Positions 56,398 to 64,000 of a DNA stretch of 64,000 nt are shown piece by piece. Both the position numbers and the translations under genes were made by a program. Each line of letters starts with the position of its first letter. The first letter of the stretch is position 1. The DNA is from Aquaspirillum sp. LM1 (GTDB taxonomy: Bacteria > Pseudomonadota > Gammaproteobacteria > Burkholderiales > Aquaspirillaceae). The stretch is taken from NCBI RefSeq assembly GCF_002002905.1, contig NZ_CP019509.1:3157001-3221000 (forward strand). The letters run 5' to 3'. A model generated the notes under the pieces. It did not search any database and was not told where the DNA came from. It worked only from the letters and a program-made list of their open reading frames with translations.

Positions 56398-56866
56398 TAG
56401 ATGGCAATACAGCGAATCTGGGCCGCAGCCAGGAACGAAGCGGCATTCCTGGCATAGCGGGTGCAATGCCACGCCAGCGCTTGAGTTGCAAGAACACATT
56501 CTCGACCAGATGCCGGTGACGGTATAAATCTTTGTCATATTCGCGGCGTTCCTTCCGATTCTTGCGCGGAGGAATCACCACTTGCATGTCCTGTTGCTTC
56601 GCCTGTTCAACGATGGCGTTGCTGTCATAGCCCCGATCAGCCAGCAGGTGCAGTGCGTTCAAGCCTTCGATCAGGGCATGGGCTTGTGTGCAGTCCGCCG
56701 TCGTGCCTGAGGTGAGTAGAACGCGCACGGGCATGCCATGGGCGTCTACGGCCAGATGCAGTTTGCTGTTCAGCCCCCTTTTGTGACCCCCATCGCCTGA
56801 TTGCCGCCGCGAGCGCCTGCTGCATGCGGATGGACCCTGGCATGGGTGGCATCGATCATCAGCCAT
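56381..56866 (-). CDS. IS5-family transposase, second frame (C-terminal)
   Basis: The true protein starts after a -1 shift and reads GHKRGLNSKLHLAVDAHGMPV..., LLADRGYDSNAIVEQAKQQ (second catalytic Asp) and YRHRHLVENVFLQLKRWRGIA (catalytic Glu with the YREK pattern). Its last residues (SSSQSP) are encoded by the inserted MITE, so the natural C-terminus has been replaced. The catalytic core is complete; whether the changed tail matters is unknown. Confidence 0.82.
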   Translation of the reverse strand: MADDRCHPCQGPSACSRRSRRQSGDGGHKRGLNSKLHLAVDAHGMPVRVLLTSGTTADCTQAHALIEGLNALHLLADRGYDSNAIVEQAKQQDMQVVIPPRKNRKERREYDKDLYRHRHLVENVFLQLKRWRGIAPAMPGMPLRSWLRPRFAVLPSSSQSP

Positions 56867-57096
56867 TCGAAGTCTGGTTTGGTGATCAGTGCTTCAAGCA
56901 GTTGCGTCCACACCCCCTTGTCGCGCCACCGGCAAAAGCGTCGGTGGGTGTTTTTCCAATCACCGTAATCCGGTGGCAGGTCACGCCACGGGGTACCGGT
57001 GCGCAAGATCCAGAATATCGCATTGATAAACAATCGATTATCTTTGGCAATGCCACCCCAGACGCCTCGGCGTCCGGGTAGCAGCGGCTCAAGCAA
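56770..57096 (-). CDS. IS5-family transposase, first frame (N-terminal)
   Basis: LEPLLPGRRGVWGG..., PWRDLPPDYGDWKNTHRRFCRWRDKGVW and WLMIDATHARVHPHAAGARGGNQAMG (first catalytic Asp in IDAT) identify an IS427-group transposase. The frame continues upstream of the 57096 start as TYDRVWLL without an ATG, so the true start may be non-ATG or lost. It ends at VTKGG-stop on AAAAGGGGGC, where a -1 shift would enter the second frame, as is known for this group. Confidence 0.8.
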   Translation of the reverse strand: MLEPLLPGRRGVWGGIAKDNRLFINAIFWILRTGTPWRDLPPDYGDWKNTHRRFCRWRDKGVWTQLLEALITKPDFEWLMIDATHARVHPHAAGARGGNQAMGVTKGG

Positions 57097-57216
57097 AAGC
57101 CAGACTCGGTCATATGTCGTGGCACCGGTGCGCCGGGAGGGCGTTTGTGGTGGGTGTCGTCATGCACTGAAGTTTAACTGAGAGACTTTGCTCGTGACGA
57201 CACTATCTCACTATCT

Positions 57217-57328
57217 AGGGATGCGCTGATTTATTCAGAAAAATCGTGTTTGCAAAAAACAAAACCTATTAAAATCAAGGATGTGCAATCATGCCTTCGC
57301 GGGAATGACGATTTTTTCAGCGTATCCC
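57217..57328. mobile_element. 112-bp palindrome-ended MITE-like element
   Basis: GGGATGCGCTGATTTATTC (57217-57235) and the complement of GATTTTTTCAGCGTATCCC (57310-57328) agree at 15 or so of 19 positions. The interior is AT-rich with a dRS3-like half-unit (CCTTCGCGGGAATGACG) near its right end. No coding capacity. It ends ten bases before the stop codon of the chemoreceptor gene. Confidence 0.6.
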
Positions 57329-57338
57329 AAGTTTGATC

Positions 57339-59045
57339 TCATGGTGGTGTTGTAAGCTGTGCCCGCCCACCCTGGCCGCTGTTCAGCAGCGCTTCATGGC
57401 GCAGGCTGAAAATCAGCCCGCCCCAGTGCCGGCCCTGGTGGAATACCGGCACGGAAATCAGCGCATAAATATCGCCAATATCGCGCACATAGGCCTGAAA
57501 CAGGAATGGCCCGGTATCGGTGCAGGTGCGTTGCAGCATCGGGTTGGCGCGGTGAAAGCGCTTGTCGCGGCTGAAGGCCAGATTGTGCGCCGGGTCGTCG
57601 GTGGGCGGCTGGCTATATTTGCTGATATGCGTGGGCGGATAGGTTTCTTCGCCGGTCAGCAGCACCACCAGGTCGCATCCGGTTACCTGGGCGGTCATCT
57701 GGTCAAAGTAGGGGCGAAACAGCTGTTCAAATGCCCGGTCGTAGCGGGTGTGGTACTGCTGTGGATTGGTGCCGGGAATCGGCTGGTACTGACGGTCAAA
57801 CAACTGGCAACCCGAGGCCGCCAGTTGGTCGAGCATCTGCTCGCAGGTGGCGCGGCAGGTGTAGAGCTGACGCACCACCTGGTCAAACGGCCCGTCAGCC
57901 AGTTCAAAGCGGCCCAGATCGCGCATCACCTGCTCAGCCGAGGCAATCAGCCCGCCAGACGCCTTGGTGCTGACCTGCATTACCTCGGCCATGTGCTCAG
58001 CCAGCTGGTGCATCTGGCTGACATGCTGGTGGATATCCTGATGATTGCTGGCCAGCACTTCCATGGCGGCATGGATGGTACCGATTTCCTGGTTGACCTG
58101 GCGGCTGCCCTGCGCCAGCCCGGCCAGCGCCTGATTGGCTTCACTGAGCAAGCTACTGGCGTCGCCCATGTTGTGCATGATGGTGGCAGTATTGTCGGCG
58201 GTGTGCTGCGACTGACGATGAATCGACTCCACCCGGTCGGTCACCGTCAGCGCCAGCGCGTGGGTGCGCTCGGCCAGCTTGCGCACTTCGTCGGCCACCA
58301 CGGCAAACCCCCGGCCCGACTCGCCAGCACGCGCGGCTTCAATCGCCGCATTCAGCGCCAGCAGATTGGTCTGGTCGGAAATTCCGCGTATTTCTGTCAC
58401 GCTGCCAATAATCGCTGAGGTGTCTTCCTGCAATTGGGCCAGGGTATGGGCAAACTGGTCCATGACGGTTACCGCCGCACGGGCGCGCTGGTCGGCGCTT
58501 TCCACTGCGCTACAAGTGTGGCTGGCATTGTCGGCCAAGGTCTGGCTGAAGCCGGCAATCACCCCCACGCTGGCTTTGATCGTGCCCACCTCGTGCTGGC
58601 TTTGCTCGGTCAGGCCGACAATCTGTTCGGCCAGGGTTTCCTGCGCCAGCGCCTTGTCGCGGGCATCCTGAATCACCTTGCCGATATGCGCGGCCTGAAT
58701 CGACAAGGCAATATTATGCTGGCGCACCCCGCCCAATACCCGGCACAGGGTGGCGCGTTCGCGATTGAAGCTTTCAATGGCTTCGTTCAGCACCCCACCC
58801 GGCAGCGGCCACGGTTCGGACATCGCCCGCGCGGGTGCATTGCTGGCCGGCAGGCTGGCACGCAGCCGTTGCAGCGGACGCAACAGCGGCGGATACACAC
58901 AGGCCAGCAGGCCCAGCCCGGCAATCACCCCCAGCCCCGCCAGCGTCCACGCCGACGCCAGCGCGCCAGCAGCAAACAGCAGGCCGCACGCAGCCAGGAC
59001 CATGACGCTATGGATGCCAAGCACCCCCAGCAAGGTGATATGCAT
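57339..59045 (-). CDS. Methyl-accepting chemotaxis protein with C-terminal accessory domain
   Basis: 568 residues from ATG 59045 ([13 protein letters not shown]); an in-frame upstream start is less likely. Two adjacent membrane segments (about 3-25 and 30-50) leave almost no periplasmic domain, and no clear HAMP is present. The signalling domain contains [40 protein letters not shown]. After it, about 190 residues form an extra cytoplasmic domain with [47 protein letters not shown] and a C-terminal [23 protein letters not shown], which looks like a Cache/PAS-type sensor. Ligand unknown. Confidence 0.87.
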   Translation of the reverse strand: MHITLLGVLGIHSVMVLAACGLLFAAGALASAWTLAGLGVIAGLGLLACVYPPLLRPLQRLRASLPASNAPARAMSEPWPLPGGVLNEAIESFNRERATLCRVLGGVRQHNIALSIQAAHIGKVIQDARDKALAQETLAEQIVGLTEQSQHEVGTIKASVGVIAGFSQTLADNASHTCSAVESADQRARAAVTVMDQFAHTLAQLQEDTSAIIGSVTEIRGISDQTNLLALNAAIEAARAGESGRGFAVVADEVRKLAERTHALALTVTDRVESIHRQSQHTADNTATIMHNMGDASSLLSEANQALAGLAQGSRQVNQEIGTIHAAMEVLASNHQDIHQHVSQMHQLAEHMAEVMQVSTKASGGLIASAEQVMRDLGRFELADGPFDQVVRQLYTCRATCEQMLDQLAASGCQLFDRQYQPIPGTNPQQYHTRYDRAFEQLFRPYFDQMTAQVTGCDLVVLLTGEETYPPTHISKYSQPPTDDPAHNLAFSRDKRFHRANPMLQRTCTDTGPFLFQAYVRDIGDIYALISVPVFHQGRHWGGLIFSLRHEALLNSGQGGRAQLTTPP

Positions 59046-59249
59046 GATGCGGCCTCTTCCTCTGCCCGCCCCTGAATGGGGCGGATGCGTATTATCGTGA
59101 TAGTTGCTCGGTGAACCAGTGCCCACCGCTTGATGTGATCGACTTTGGCATTGAGTGGCGCGGGATGCAAGCCCTGAACCGGGAGAAATACGGATTTCTA
59201 CCTAATGACGTTTACGTCACTTCGGCGCAAGGCCGCACACCTACCTGGA

Positions 59250-59255
59250 TTGACA
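59250..59255 (+). promoter_or_regulatory. Possible -35 element of mmuM
   Basis: A perfect TTGACA lies 56 bases before the mmuM start. The best -10 at 18 bases (CATTGT) is weak. Tentative. Confidence 0.3.
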
Positions 59256-59310
59256 ATCGCCCCAGGCTTGGGCCATTGTGGCGTGGGATTTTTTTGACTG
59301 ATTTTGACCG

Positions 59311-60288
59311 ATGAGCACCACCATGACCCCATCTGCCACCAACCCGATTCACACCGCCCTGACCCAATTCCCCCTGTTGATTCTCGATGGCGCGCTGGCC
59401 ACCGAGCTGGAGCGGCGCGGCTGCGACCTGAACGATGCGCTGTGGTCGGCGCGGGTGTTGCTGGAAGCGCCCGAGCTGATCCGGGCAGTACACACCGACT
59501 ACTTTGCCGCCGGTGCCGACGTGGCCACCACCGCCAGCTACCAGGCCAGTTACCAGGGGTTTGCCCGGCGCGGCTTAAGTGCCGAACAGGCGACGGCCTG
59601 CCTGCAGTTGTCGGTGCAATTGGCCCGCGAAGCGCGTGACGCGTTCTGGGCCACGCACCCCGAACAGCACGGCCTGCGCCCGCGTCCGCTGGTGGCCGCC
59701 TCGGTGGGGCCGTTTGGGGCAATGCGGGCGGATGGGTCGGAGTATGTGGGCCATTACGGCGTGGACAGCGCCACGCTGAAAGACTTTCACCGCCCGCGCC
59801 TGGCGGCCTTGCTGGCAGCGCAGCCGGATGTGCTGGCCTGCGAAACCTTGCCCTGCCAGCAGGAAGCGCTGGCGCTGGCCGAACTGCTGGCCGACGAATT
59901 TCCGCAAGCGCGGGCGTGGATCAGCTTCAGCTGCCGCGATGGCGCGCATACCTGCCAGGGCGAGCGGCTGGCCGACGCGGTGGCGGCGCTGGCGGATTAT
60001 GCGCAGGTGGTGGCGGTCGGGGTGAATTGCACCGCACCAGGCTTTATCCCCGAGCTGATTGCCGCCGCCAAAGCCGCCAGTGACAAACCGGTGCTGGTGT
60101 ACCCAAACGCCGGAGAAAGCTACGACCCGGTACATAAATGCTGGCATGGCTGCGCCGACCCGCAGGCCTTTGCCGAAGCTGCCCGCCAGTGGCAGGCGCA
60201 GGGCGCACGGCTGATTGGCGGCTGCTGCCGCACCACGCCGGCGGACATTCAGGCGCTGGCCGCCTGGGCCAGGCCCGGTGTGCGCTGA
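59311..60288 (+). CDS. mmuM: Homocysteine S-methyltransferase
   Basis: 325 residues of the MmuM/BHMT family. It methylates homocysteine with S-methylmethionine or S-adenosylmethionine. LILDGALATELERRGCDL opens the barrel, and the three zinc-binding cysteines are present in VGVNCTAP and LIGGCCRTTP. No S-methylmethionine permease (mmuP) is adjacent. ATG codons at 59311 and four codons later are both possible. Confidence 0.92.
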   Translation: MSTTMTPSATNPIHTALTQFPLLILDGALATELERRGCDLNDALWSARVLLEAPELIRAVHTDYFAAGADVATTASYQASYQGFARRGLSAEQATACLQLSVQLAREARDAFWATHPEQHGLRPRPLVAASVGPFGAMRADGSEYVGHYGVDSATLKDFHRPRLAALLAAQPDVLACETLPCQQEALALAELLADEFPQARAWISFSCRDGAHTCQGERLADAVAALADYAQVVAVGVNCTAPGFIPELIAAAKAASDKPVLVYPNAGESYDPVHKCWHGCADPQAFAEAARQWQAQGARLIGGCCRTTPADIQALAAWARPGVR

Positions 60289-60497
60289 CGCGCGGCAGTT
60301 ATGAACGGCCCGGCAGCTAAGTAGAACTACGCAATGTTTAGCTGATTTGCATCATTTCTCTGCCACGTCTATGCCAGCCACGCTAGTGCAGTGCAGCAGT
60401 GCCGTCTGCCCGGCCCAGTAGAAACCCCTAAGCTAAACATATGATTTGACTGGCCATCTTGATGGCAATGCCAGATAAGTGCTTGTCGCAAAAGGCG

Positions 60498-60530
60498 AAA
60501 CCCCGGTCTGCGGTTGACCGGGGTTTTGTT
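60498..60530 (+). terminator. Rho-independent terminator before the mraZ promoter
   Basis: AAACCCCGGTC (60498-60508) pairs exactly with GACCGGGGTTT (60516-60526) and runs into TTTGTTTG. It insulates the dcw operon from mmuM transcription. Confidence 0.85.
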
Positions 60531-60551
60531 TGTCCTTATAGTGGCGCGCAG

Positions 60552-60576
60552 TGGGAAAAAGTGGCCCCAGGTGGGA
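60552..60576 (+). promoter_or_regulatory. MraZ operator (three TGGGN-type repeats)
   Basis: TGGGA (60552-60556), TGGCC (60562-60566) and TGGGA (60572-60576) are spaced by exactly five bases, giving the ten-base period known for MraZ boxes upstream of mraZ. The array lies 116 bases before the mraZ start and should mediate autoregulation of the division operon. Confidence 0.8.
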
Positions 60577-60691
60577 GAATGGCCAAATTGTCGGGGGTTA
60601 AAACCCGTTGGTCGTTGCCGATGCCCAGGCCGTGTCCGCCGTGTGCGGTGCGCTATCACCGGCGGCGGCAAACATCATCGGGGTCAACCAC

Positions 60692-61135
60692 ATGTTTGGA
60701 GGAGTCAGCACGCTGTCGCTCGATAATAAAGGTCGCCTGGCCCTGCCGGTCCGGCACCGCGAGCCGCTGCTGGCCGACGGAAATGGCCGCTTGGTGGTCA
60801 CCCTGGACTCCCCCAGATTTTTGCTTGTCTACCCGGAAAAGAACTGGCTTCCTGTGATGGAAAAACTCGCGGCGCTGCCCGTGACCCAACCCGCCGTGCG
60901 GGCGTATGCCCGCTTATTGCTTGGCAATGCTGAAACCCTGGAAATCGACGCTGCCGGGCGGGTGCTGCTGCCTGCTCGCCTGCGGCAAAAAACCGGTCTG
61001 AACAAAAACGTGGCGCTGGTGGGCATGGGGCATCGCTTTGAACTGTGGGACGCCGAGGCCTTCGAGGCCGAAACCAACGCCGCACTGGCCTTGCCTGCCC
61101 AGGCGCTCACCGAACTGGGAGCGCTGTCACTGTGA
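60692..61135 (+). CDS. mraZ: Transcriptional regulator MraZ
   Basis: 147 residues in two AbrB-like halves: [23 protein letters not shown] and [19 protein letters not shown], each with the DxxGR motif. It binds the TGGGN repeats upstream and represses the dcw cluster. The ATG at 60692 gives the standard MF-start; the frame is open 28 codons further upstream, but that part overlaps the region after the operator. Its stop overlaps the rsmH GTG. Confidence 0.95.
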   Translation: MFGGVSTLSLDNKGRLALPVRHREPLLADGNGRLVVTLDSPRFLLVYPEKNWLPVMEKLAALPVTQPAVRAYARLLLGNAETLEIDAAGRVLLPARLRQKTGLNKNVALVGMGHRFELWDAEAFEAETNAALALPAQALTELGALSL

Positions 61136-62085
61136 ACCCAGCCACCCTGATTCACCGCACGGTACTGCTGGCCGAAGCGGTTGACGGCCTGTCGGTCAAA
61201 CCCGATGGCGTTTATGTGGATTGCACCTTTGGCCGTGGCGGCCATAGCCGGCGCATTCTGGCGCAGCTTGGCCCGACAGGCCGGCTGATTGCCTTTGACA
61301 AAGACCCCGCCGCCATTGCCTCGGCGCAGGCGCTGGCCGACCCGCGTTTTCAGATTGTCCATGACGGTTTTGTCTGTTTCACCCAGGCGCTGGATGCGCT
61401 GGGCGTGAGCAAAGTGGACGGCGTATTGATGGATCTGGGGATCTCCTCGCCGCAGATCGACGAAGCCGAACGCGGCTTCAGCTTCCGCTTTGACGCCCCG
61501 CTGGACATGCGCATGGACACCACCCGTGGCCTGACCGCCGCACAATGGCTGGCCCAGGCCGACGAGGCCGATATCCGAGAAGTGATCAAAACCTATGGCG
61601 AAGAGCGGTTTGCTAAATCGATTGCAGCAGCGATTATTGCGACGCGGGCAGAGTCCCCGATTACGCGCACGGGCGAGCTCGCCCGCCTTGTTGCGCAAAA
61701 CGTCCGCACTCGTGAGCCCGGCCAGGACCCGGCCACCCGCACCTTTCAGGCTATTCGGATTTACCTCAATCGTGAACTCGAAGAACTGAGCGCCACCCTG
61801 CCGCAAATCATTGCCCGGCTGCGCACGGGGGGACGGATTTCGGTCATCAGCTTTCATTCGCTGGAAGACCGCATCGTCAAGAACTTCCTGCGCGACGCCG
61901 CCACTGCCGACACCCTGCCGTCGTGGGTGCTGGTGCGCGCGGCAGACATTCCGCAAGCACCGCTGCGCCTGGTGGGCAAGGCCATTCGCGCCAGCGCCGA
62001 CGAAGTGCGCGACAACCCGCGTGCGCGCAGCGCCATCATGCGGGTGGCCGAGCGCACCGAAGGCGAGTGGAAGGGGTTGGCGTGA
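61132..62085 (+). CDS. rsmH: 16S rRNA (cytosine1402-N4)-methyltransferase
   Basis: 317 residues. [34 protein letters not shown] is the SAM-binding start, [35 protein letters not shown] the substrate region, and ISVIDF-type [12 protein letters not shown] the C-terminal motif (here [12 protein letters not shown]). The start is GTG at 61132, overlapping the mraZ stop by four bases (GTGA), and fits the family N-terminus [12 protein letters not shown]. Confidence 0.94.
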   Translation: MNPATLIHRTVLLAEAVDGLSVKPDGVYVDCTFGRGGHSRRILAQLGPTGRLIAFDKDPAAIASAQALADPRFQIVHDGFVCFTQALDALGVSKVDGVLMDLGISSPQIDEAERGFSFRFDAPLDMRMDTTRGLTAAQWLAQADEADIREVIKTYGEERFAKSIAAAIIATRAESPITRTGELARLVAQNVRTREPGQDPATRTFQAIRIYLNRELEELSATLPQIIARLRTGGRISVISFHSLEDRIVKNFLRDAATADTLPSWVLVRAADIPQAPLRLVGKAIRASADEVRDNPRARSAIMRVAERTEGEWKGLA

Positions 62086-62366
62086 GACACCGCTTCAACA
62101 CCGTGCTGCTGGTGGCACTGATTGTCTGCGCGCTGGGGGTCATTACCTCGCAGCATCTGGCACGCAAGCTGTACAGCGAGCTGGAAAAAGAACAGAAATT
62201 CACCCATCAGCTGGAAGTGGAGTTTGGCAAGCTGCAGCTGGAACAAAGCACTTGGGCGGCGCACTCGCTGATTGAACGCGCCGCCACCGAACGTCTGTCG
62301 ATGCACACCCCTGACCCGCGTGAAGTGCAGGTGGTGCAAGCTGGCGCTGCCAGCCGGAGTCGCTGA
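62082..62366 (+). CDS. ftsL: Cell division protein FtsL
   Basis: 94 residues. The start is GTG at 62082 inside the rsmH stop (GTGA). A short cytoplasmic tail and one membrane segment (about 5-26: [19 protein letters not shown]) are followed by a periplasmic coiled coil ([26 protein letters not shown]) and [14 protein letters not shown]. It forms the FtsQLB complex that activates FtsWI. Its two-base gap to ftsI supports coupled translation. Confidence 0.9.
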   Translation: MRHRFNTVLLVALIVCALGVITSQHLARKLYSELEKEQKFTHQLEVEFGKLQLEQSTWAAHSLIERAATERLSMHTPDPREVQVVQAGAASRSR

Positions 62367-62368
62367 TC

Positions 62369-64000
62369 ATGGCCATTGTTGGAGCCACCCGCCACGCCCC
62401 TCGCCCCAGCCCAAGCGTGCGCCTGCCACCCGTGCGCATGCGCTGGGTGGGCCTGGGTCTGGGCCTGTTGTTTGTTGCCTTGCTGGGGCGGGCGGTGTAC
62501 CTGCAACTGGTAAAACAGGATTTCCTGCAAAGCCAGGGGGCCGCGCGCTACAGCCGGGCGATTGAACTGGAAGCCAACCGGGGGGTGATTGCCGACCGCA
62601 ATGGCGAACCGCTGGCAATTTCCACCCCGGTGCAGTCTATCTGGGCCAGCCCGGCGGATATGGAGCCGGTGCCGGCAGACAAGATCAACCAGTTGGCCCG
62701 GCTGCTGGAAATGGACCCGGCAGAAGTGTCGCGCAAGCTGTCGGACAAGCGCCGCGAATTTTTGTACATCAAGCGCCAGATCAGCCCCGACCTGGCTGAT
62801 GCGGTGATGAAGCTGGGCATTCCCGGCATTGCCAAGCAGCAGGAGTTCCGCCGCTTTTACCCAGACGGTGAAATGACCGCGCATGTGGTTGGCGTCACCG
62901 GGGTGGATGGCCGTGGCCAGGAAGGCCTGGAGCTGGCCAAGGAAAAAATGCTGGCCGGCAAGCCGGGCCGCCGCCATGTGATCAAGGACCGGCGCGGCCA
63001 TATCATCGAAGACATTGCCGCCATCGAACGTCCGCGCGATGGCCAGACCCTGTCGCTGTCGATCGACCGCAAGATCCAGTATCTGGCGTTTCGCGAGCTG
63101 AAAGCGGCGGTGGAAACCTTCAAGGCCAAGGCCGGCGGCGTGGTGGTGCTGGATGCCCACACGGGCGAAGTGCTGGCGCTGGCCAATCTGCCCTCGTTCA
63201 ACCCGAACAACCGCCAGCGGCTGGATCCGGCGATGAAGCGCAACCGGGCGCTGACCGACCTGTTTGAACCCGGCTCCACCCTCAAGCCATTCACCGTGGC
63301 CAAGGCGCTGGACGATGGCGTGGTGCGCACCGAGCAGATGTTCAATACCGAGAGCTACAGCATCGGCCCGGCGCGCATCAAGGACTCGCACAGCCACCCG
63401 CAACTGGCGGTATGGGAAATCATCCAGAAATCCAGCAACGTCGGCTCGTCCAAAATTGCCCTGATGCTGCCGCCGCAAACCCTGTGGCAGCTGTTTGACG
63501 ATGTCGGCTTTGGCCGCGTGCCACAAACCGGCTTCCCTGGTGAAGCCACTGGTCGCGTGCGTCCGTATAAAACCTGGAAACCGATTGAACAGGCCACCAT
63601 GAGCTACGGCCACGGCATTTCGCTCAGCCTGATGCAGTTGGCCCGTGCCTACACCATTTTCACCAACGATGGCGTGCTGATGCCGGTAAGCTTTTTCCGG
63701 CTGGATCAGGCCATGCCCGGCAAGCCGGTGCTCAAGCCAGACACTGCGCGCAAGATGCGCGACATGCTGATGACGGTCACCCAGCCAGGCGGCACCGCGC
63801 CGCGCGCCCAGGTGCTGGGCTTCAACGTGGGCGGCAAGACCGGCACCGCGCACAAGCAGGAAGGCCGTGGCTACGCCGCCAGCAAGTATATTTCCTCGTT
63901 TGTTGGCTTTGCCCCGGCCACCCGCCCCCGGCTGATTGTGGCGGTGATGATTGACGAGCCGCAGGGCCAGTACTACGGCGGCACGGTGGCCGGCCCGGTG
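62369..64000 (+). CDS. ftsI: Penicillin-binding protein 3 / FtsI, 3' end beyond the window
   Basis: 544 codons are present and the frame is open at the window end. The membrane anchor is at about 26-46. EANRGVIADRNGEPLAIS marks the pedestal. The transpeptidase motifs are GSTLKPF with active Ser303, SSN at 355-357 and GKTGTA with KTG at 490-492. It makes septal cross-links with FtsW. About 35-50 residues are expected to be missing at the C-terminus. Confidence 0.94.
   Translation, partial: MAIVGATRHAPRPSPSVRLPPVRMRWVGLGLGLLFVALLGRAVYLQLVKQDFLQSQGAARYSRAIELEANRGVIADRNGEPLAISTPVQSIWASPADMEPVPADKINQLARLLEMDPAEVSRKLSDKRREFLYIKRQISPDLADAVMKLGIPGIAKQQEFRRFYPDGEMTAHVVGVTGVDGRGQEGLELAKEKMLAGKPGRRHVIKDRRGHIIEDIAAIERPRDGQTLSLSIDRKIQYLAFRELKAAVETFKAKAGGVVVLDAHTGEVLALANLPSFNPNNRQRLDPAMKRNRALTDLFEPGSTLKPFTVAKALDDGVVRTEQMFNTESYSIGPARIKDSHSHPQLAVWEIIQKSSNVGSSKIALMLPPQTLWQLFDDVGFGRVPQTGFPGEATGRVRPYKTWKPIEQATMSYGHGISLSLMQLARAYTIFTNDGVLMPVSFFRLDQAMPGKPVLKPDTARKMRDMLMTVTQPGGTAPRAQVLGFNVGGKTGTAHKQEGRGYAASKYISSFVGFAPATRPRLIVAVMIDEPQGQYYGGTVAGPV

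Larger units (their letters stand above)
56098..57207 (-). mobile_element. IS5-family element (IS427-like) interrupted by a MITE
   Basis: The ends AGATAGTGTCGTCAC (56098-56112) and GTGACGACACTATCT (57193-57207) are perfect inverted repeats. Between them, on the minus strand, are two overlapping transposase frames. A 271-bp IS630-type MITE (56127-56397) is inserted 15 bases inside the left end. CACTATCTAG is repeated just outside the right end (57209-57218), so the exact outer boundary and target duplication are uncertain by a few bases. Confidence 0.82.
60289..60691. other. 403-bp intergenic region before the dcw cluster
   Basis: No gene. It contains an intrinsic terminator (60498-60530) and an MraZ operator (60552-60576). 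The bases 60300-60490 show no clear structure and no recognised RNA. Confidence 0.7.

Noticed and set aside
59111..59314. 67-codon frame upstream of mmuM
   Set aside because: Starts at GTG inside the divergent promoter gap without a ribosome-binding site and overlaps the mmuM start; no recognisable protein.

Overview
The window reads as a GC-rich chromosome of a betaproteobacterium, most likely Neisseriales (Chromobacteriaceae-like). The grounds are the divergent mreB / gatCAB arrangement, the mraZ-rsmH-ftsL-ftsI start of a dcw cluster, an aatJQMP-aauSR-type acidic amino-acid locus, several large chemoreceptors, and Neisseria dRS3-like ATTCCC/GGGAAT palindromes. No rRNA or tRNA gene was recognised. 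The assignment is inferred from gene order and protein resemblance, not from a database search.

Region by region. 1-3.6 kb: end of an asparaginase gene, a prolyl oligopeptidase and an overlapping glycerate kinase. 3.6-4.0 kb: a MITE-like repeat. 4.2-10.7 kb (minus strand): substrate-binding protein, two permeases and ATPase of a glutamate/aspartate ABC importer, then sensor kinase and sigma54 regulator, so transporter and sensing system are adjacent. 11.3-12.2 kb: a LysR regulator. 12.9-26.0 kb: a 2,992-residue secreted DUF11/SdrD_B-like repeat protein overlapping a 1,381-residue OmpA plus outer-membrane barrel protein, followed by an orphan REC-AraC regulator; this is the most unusual locus here. 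27-34.8 kb: housekeeping genes (tcdA, pyrE, xthA, maf, rng, cysE, a YgjP-like metallopeptidase) around a chemoreceptor.

34.8-37.1 kb: an ATPase + HNH nuclease pair resembling the Septu (PtuAB) anti-phage system, whose 5' part is strikingly AT-rich. It is followed by a cysteine-free Fur-family regulator and a dihaem cytochrome c peroxidase with an ICE-like operator. 38.9-44.3 kb: a NIT-domain chemoreceptor, a decayed IS1341-type tnpB element and a GGDEF-EAL protein whose sensor domain resembles that of the chemoreceptor at 29-31 kb. 44.6-50.2 kb (minus): the elongasome operon mreB-mreC-mreD-mrdA-rodA. 50.4-53.7 kb (plus): gatCAB.

53.8-57.3 kb: an insertion-sequence pile-up made of an IS630 remnant, a complete IS630-family element, an IS5-family element carrying an inserted IS630-type MITE, and a 112-bp palindrome-ended element. 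57.3-64 kb: a chemoreceptor with a C-terminal domain, homocysteine methyltransferase, then mraZ behind a clear MraZ operator, rsmH, ftsL and the first 544 codons of ftsI, which runs off the window.
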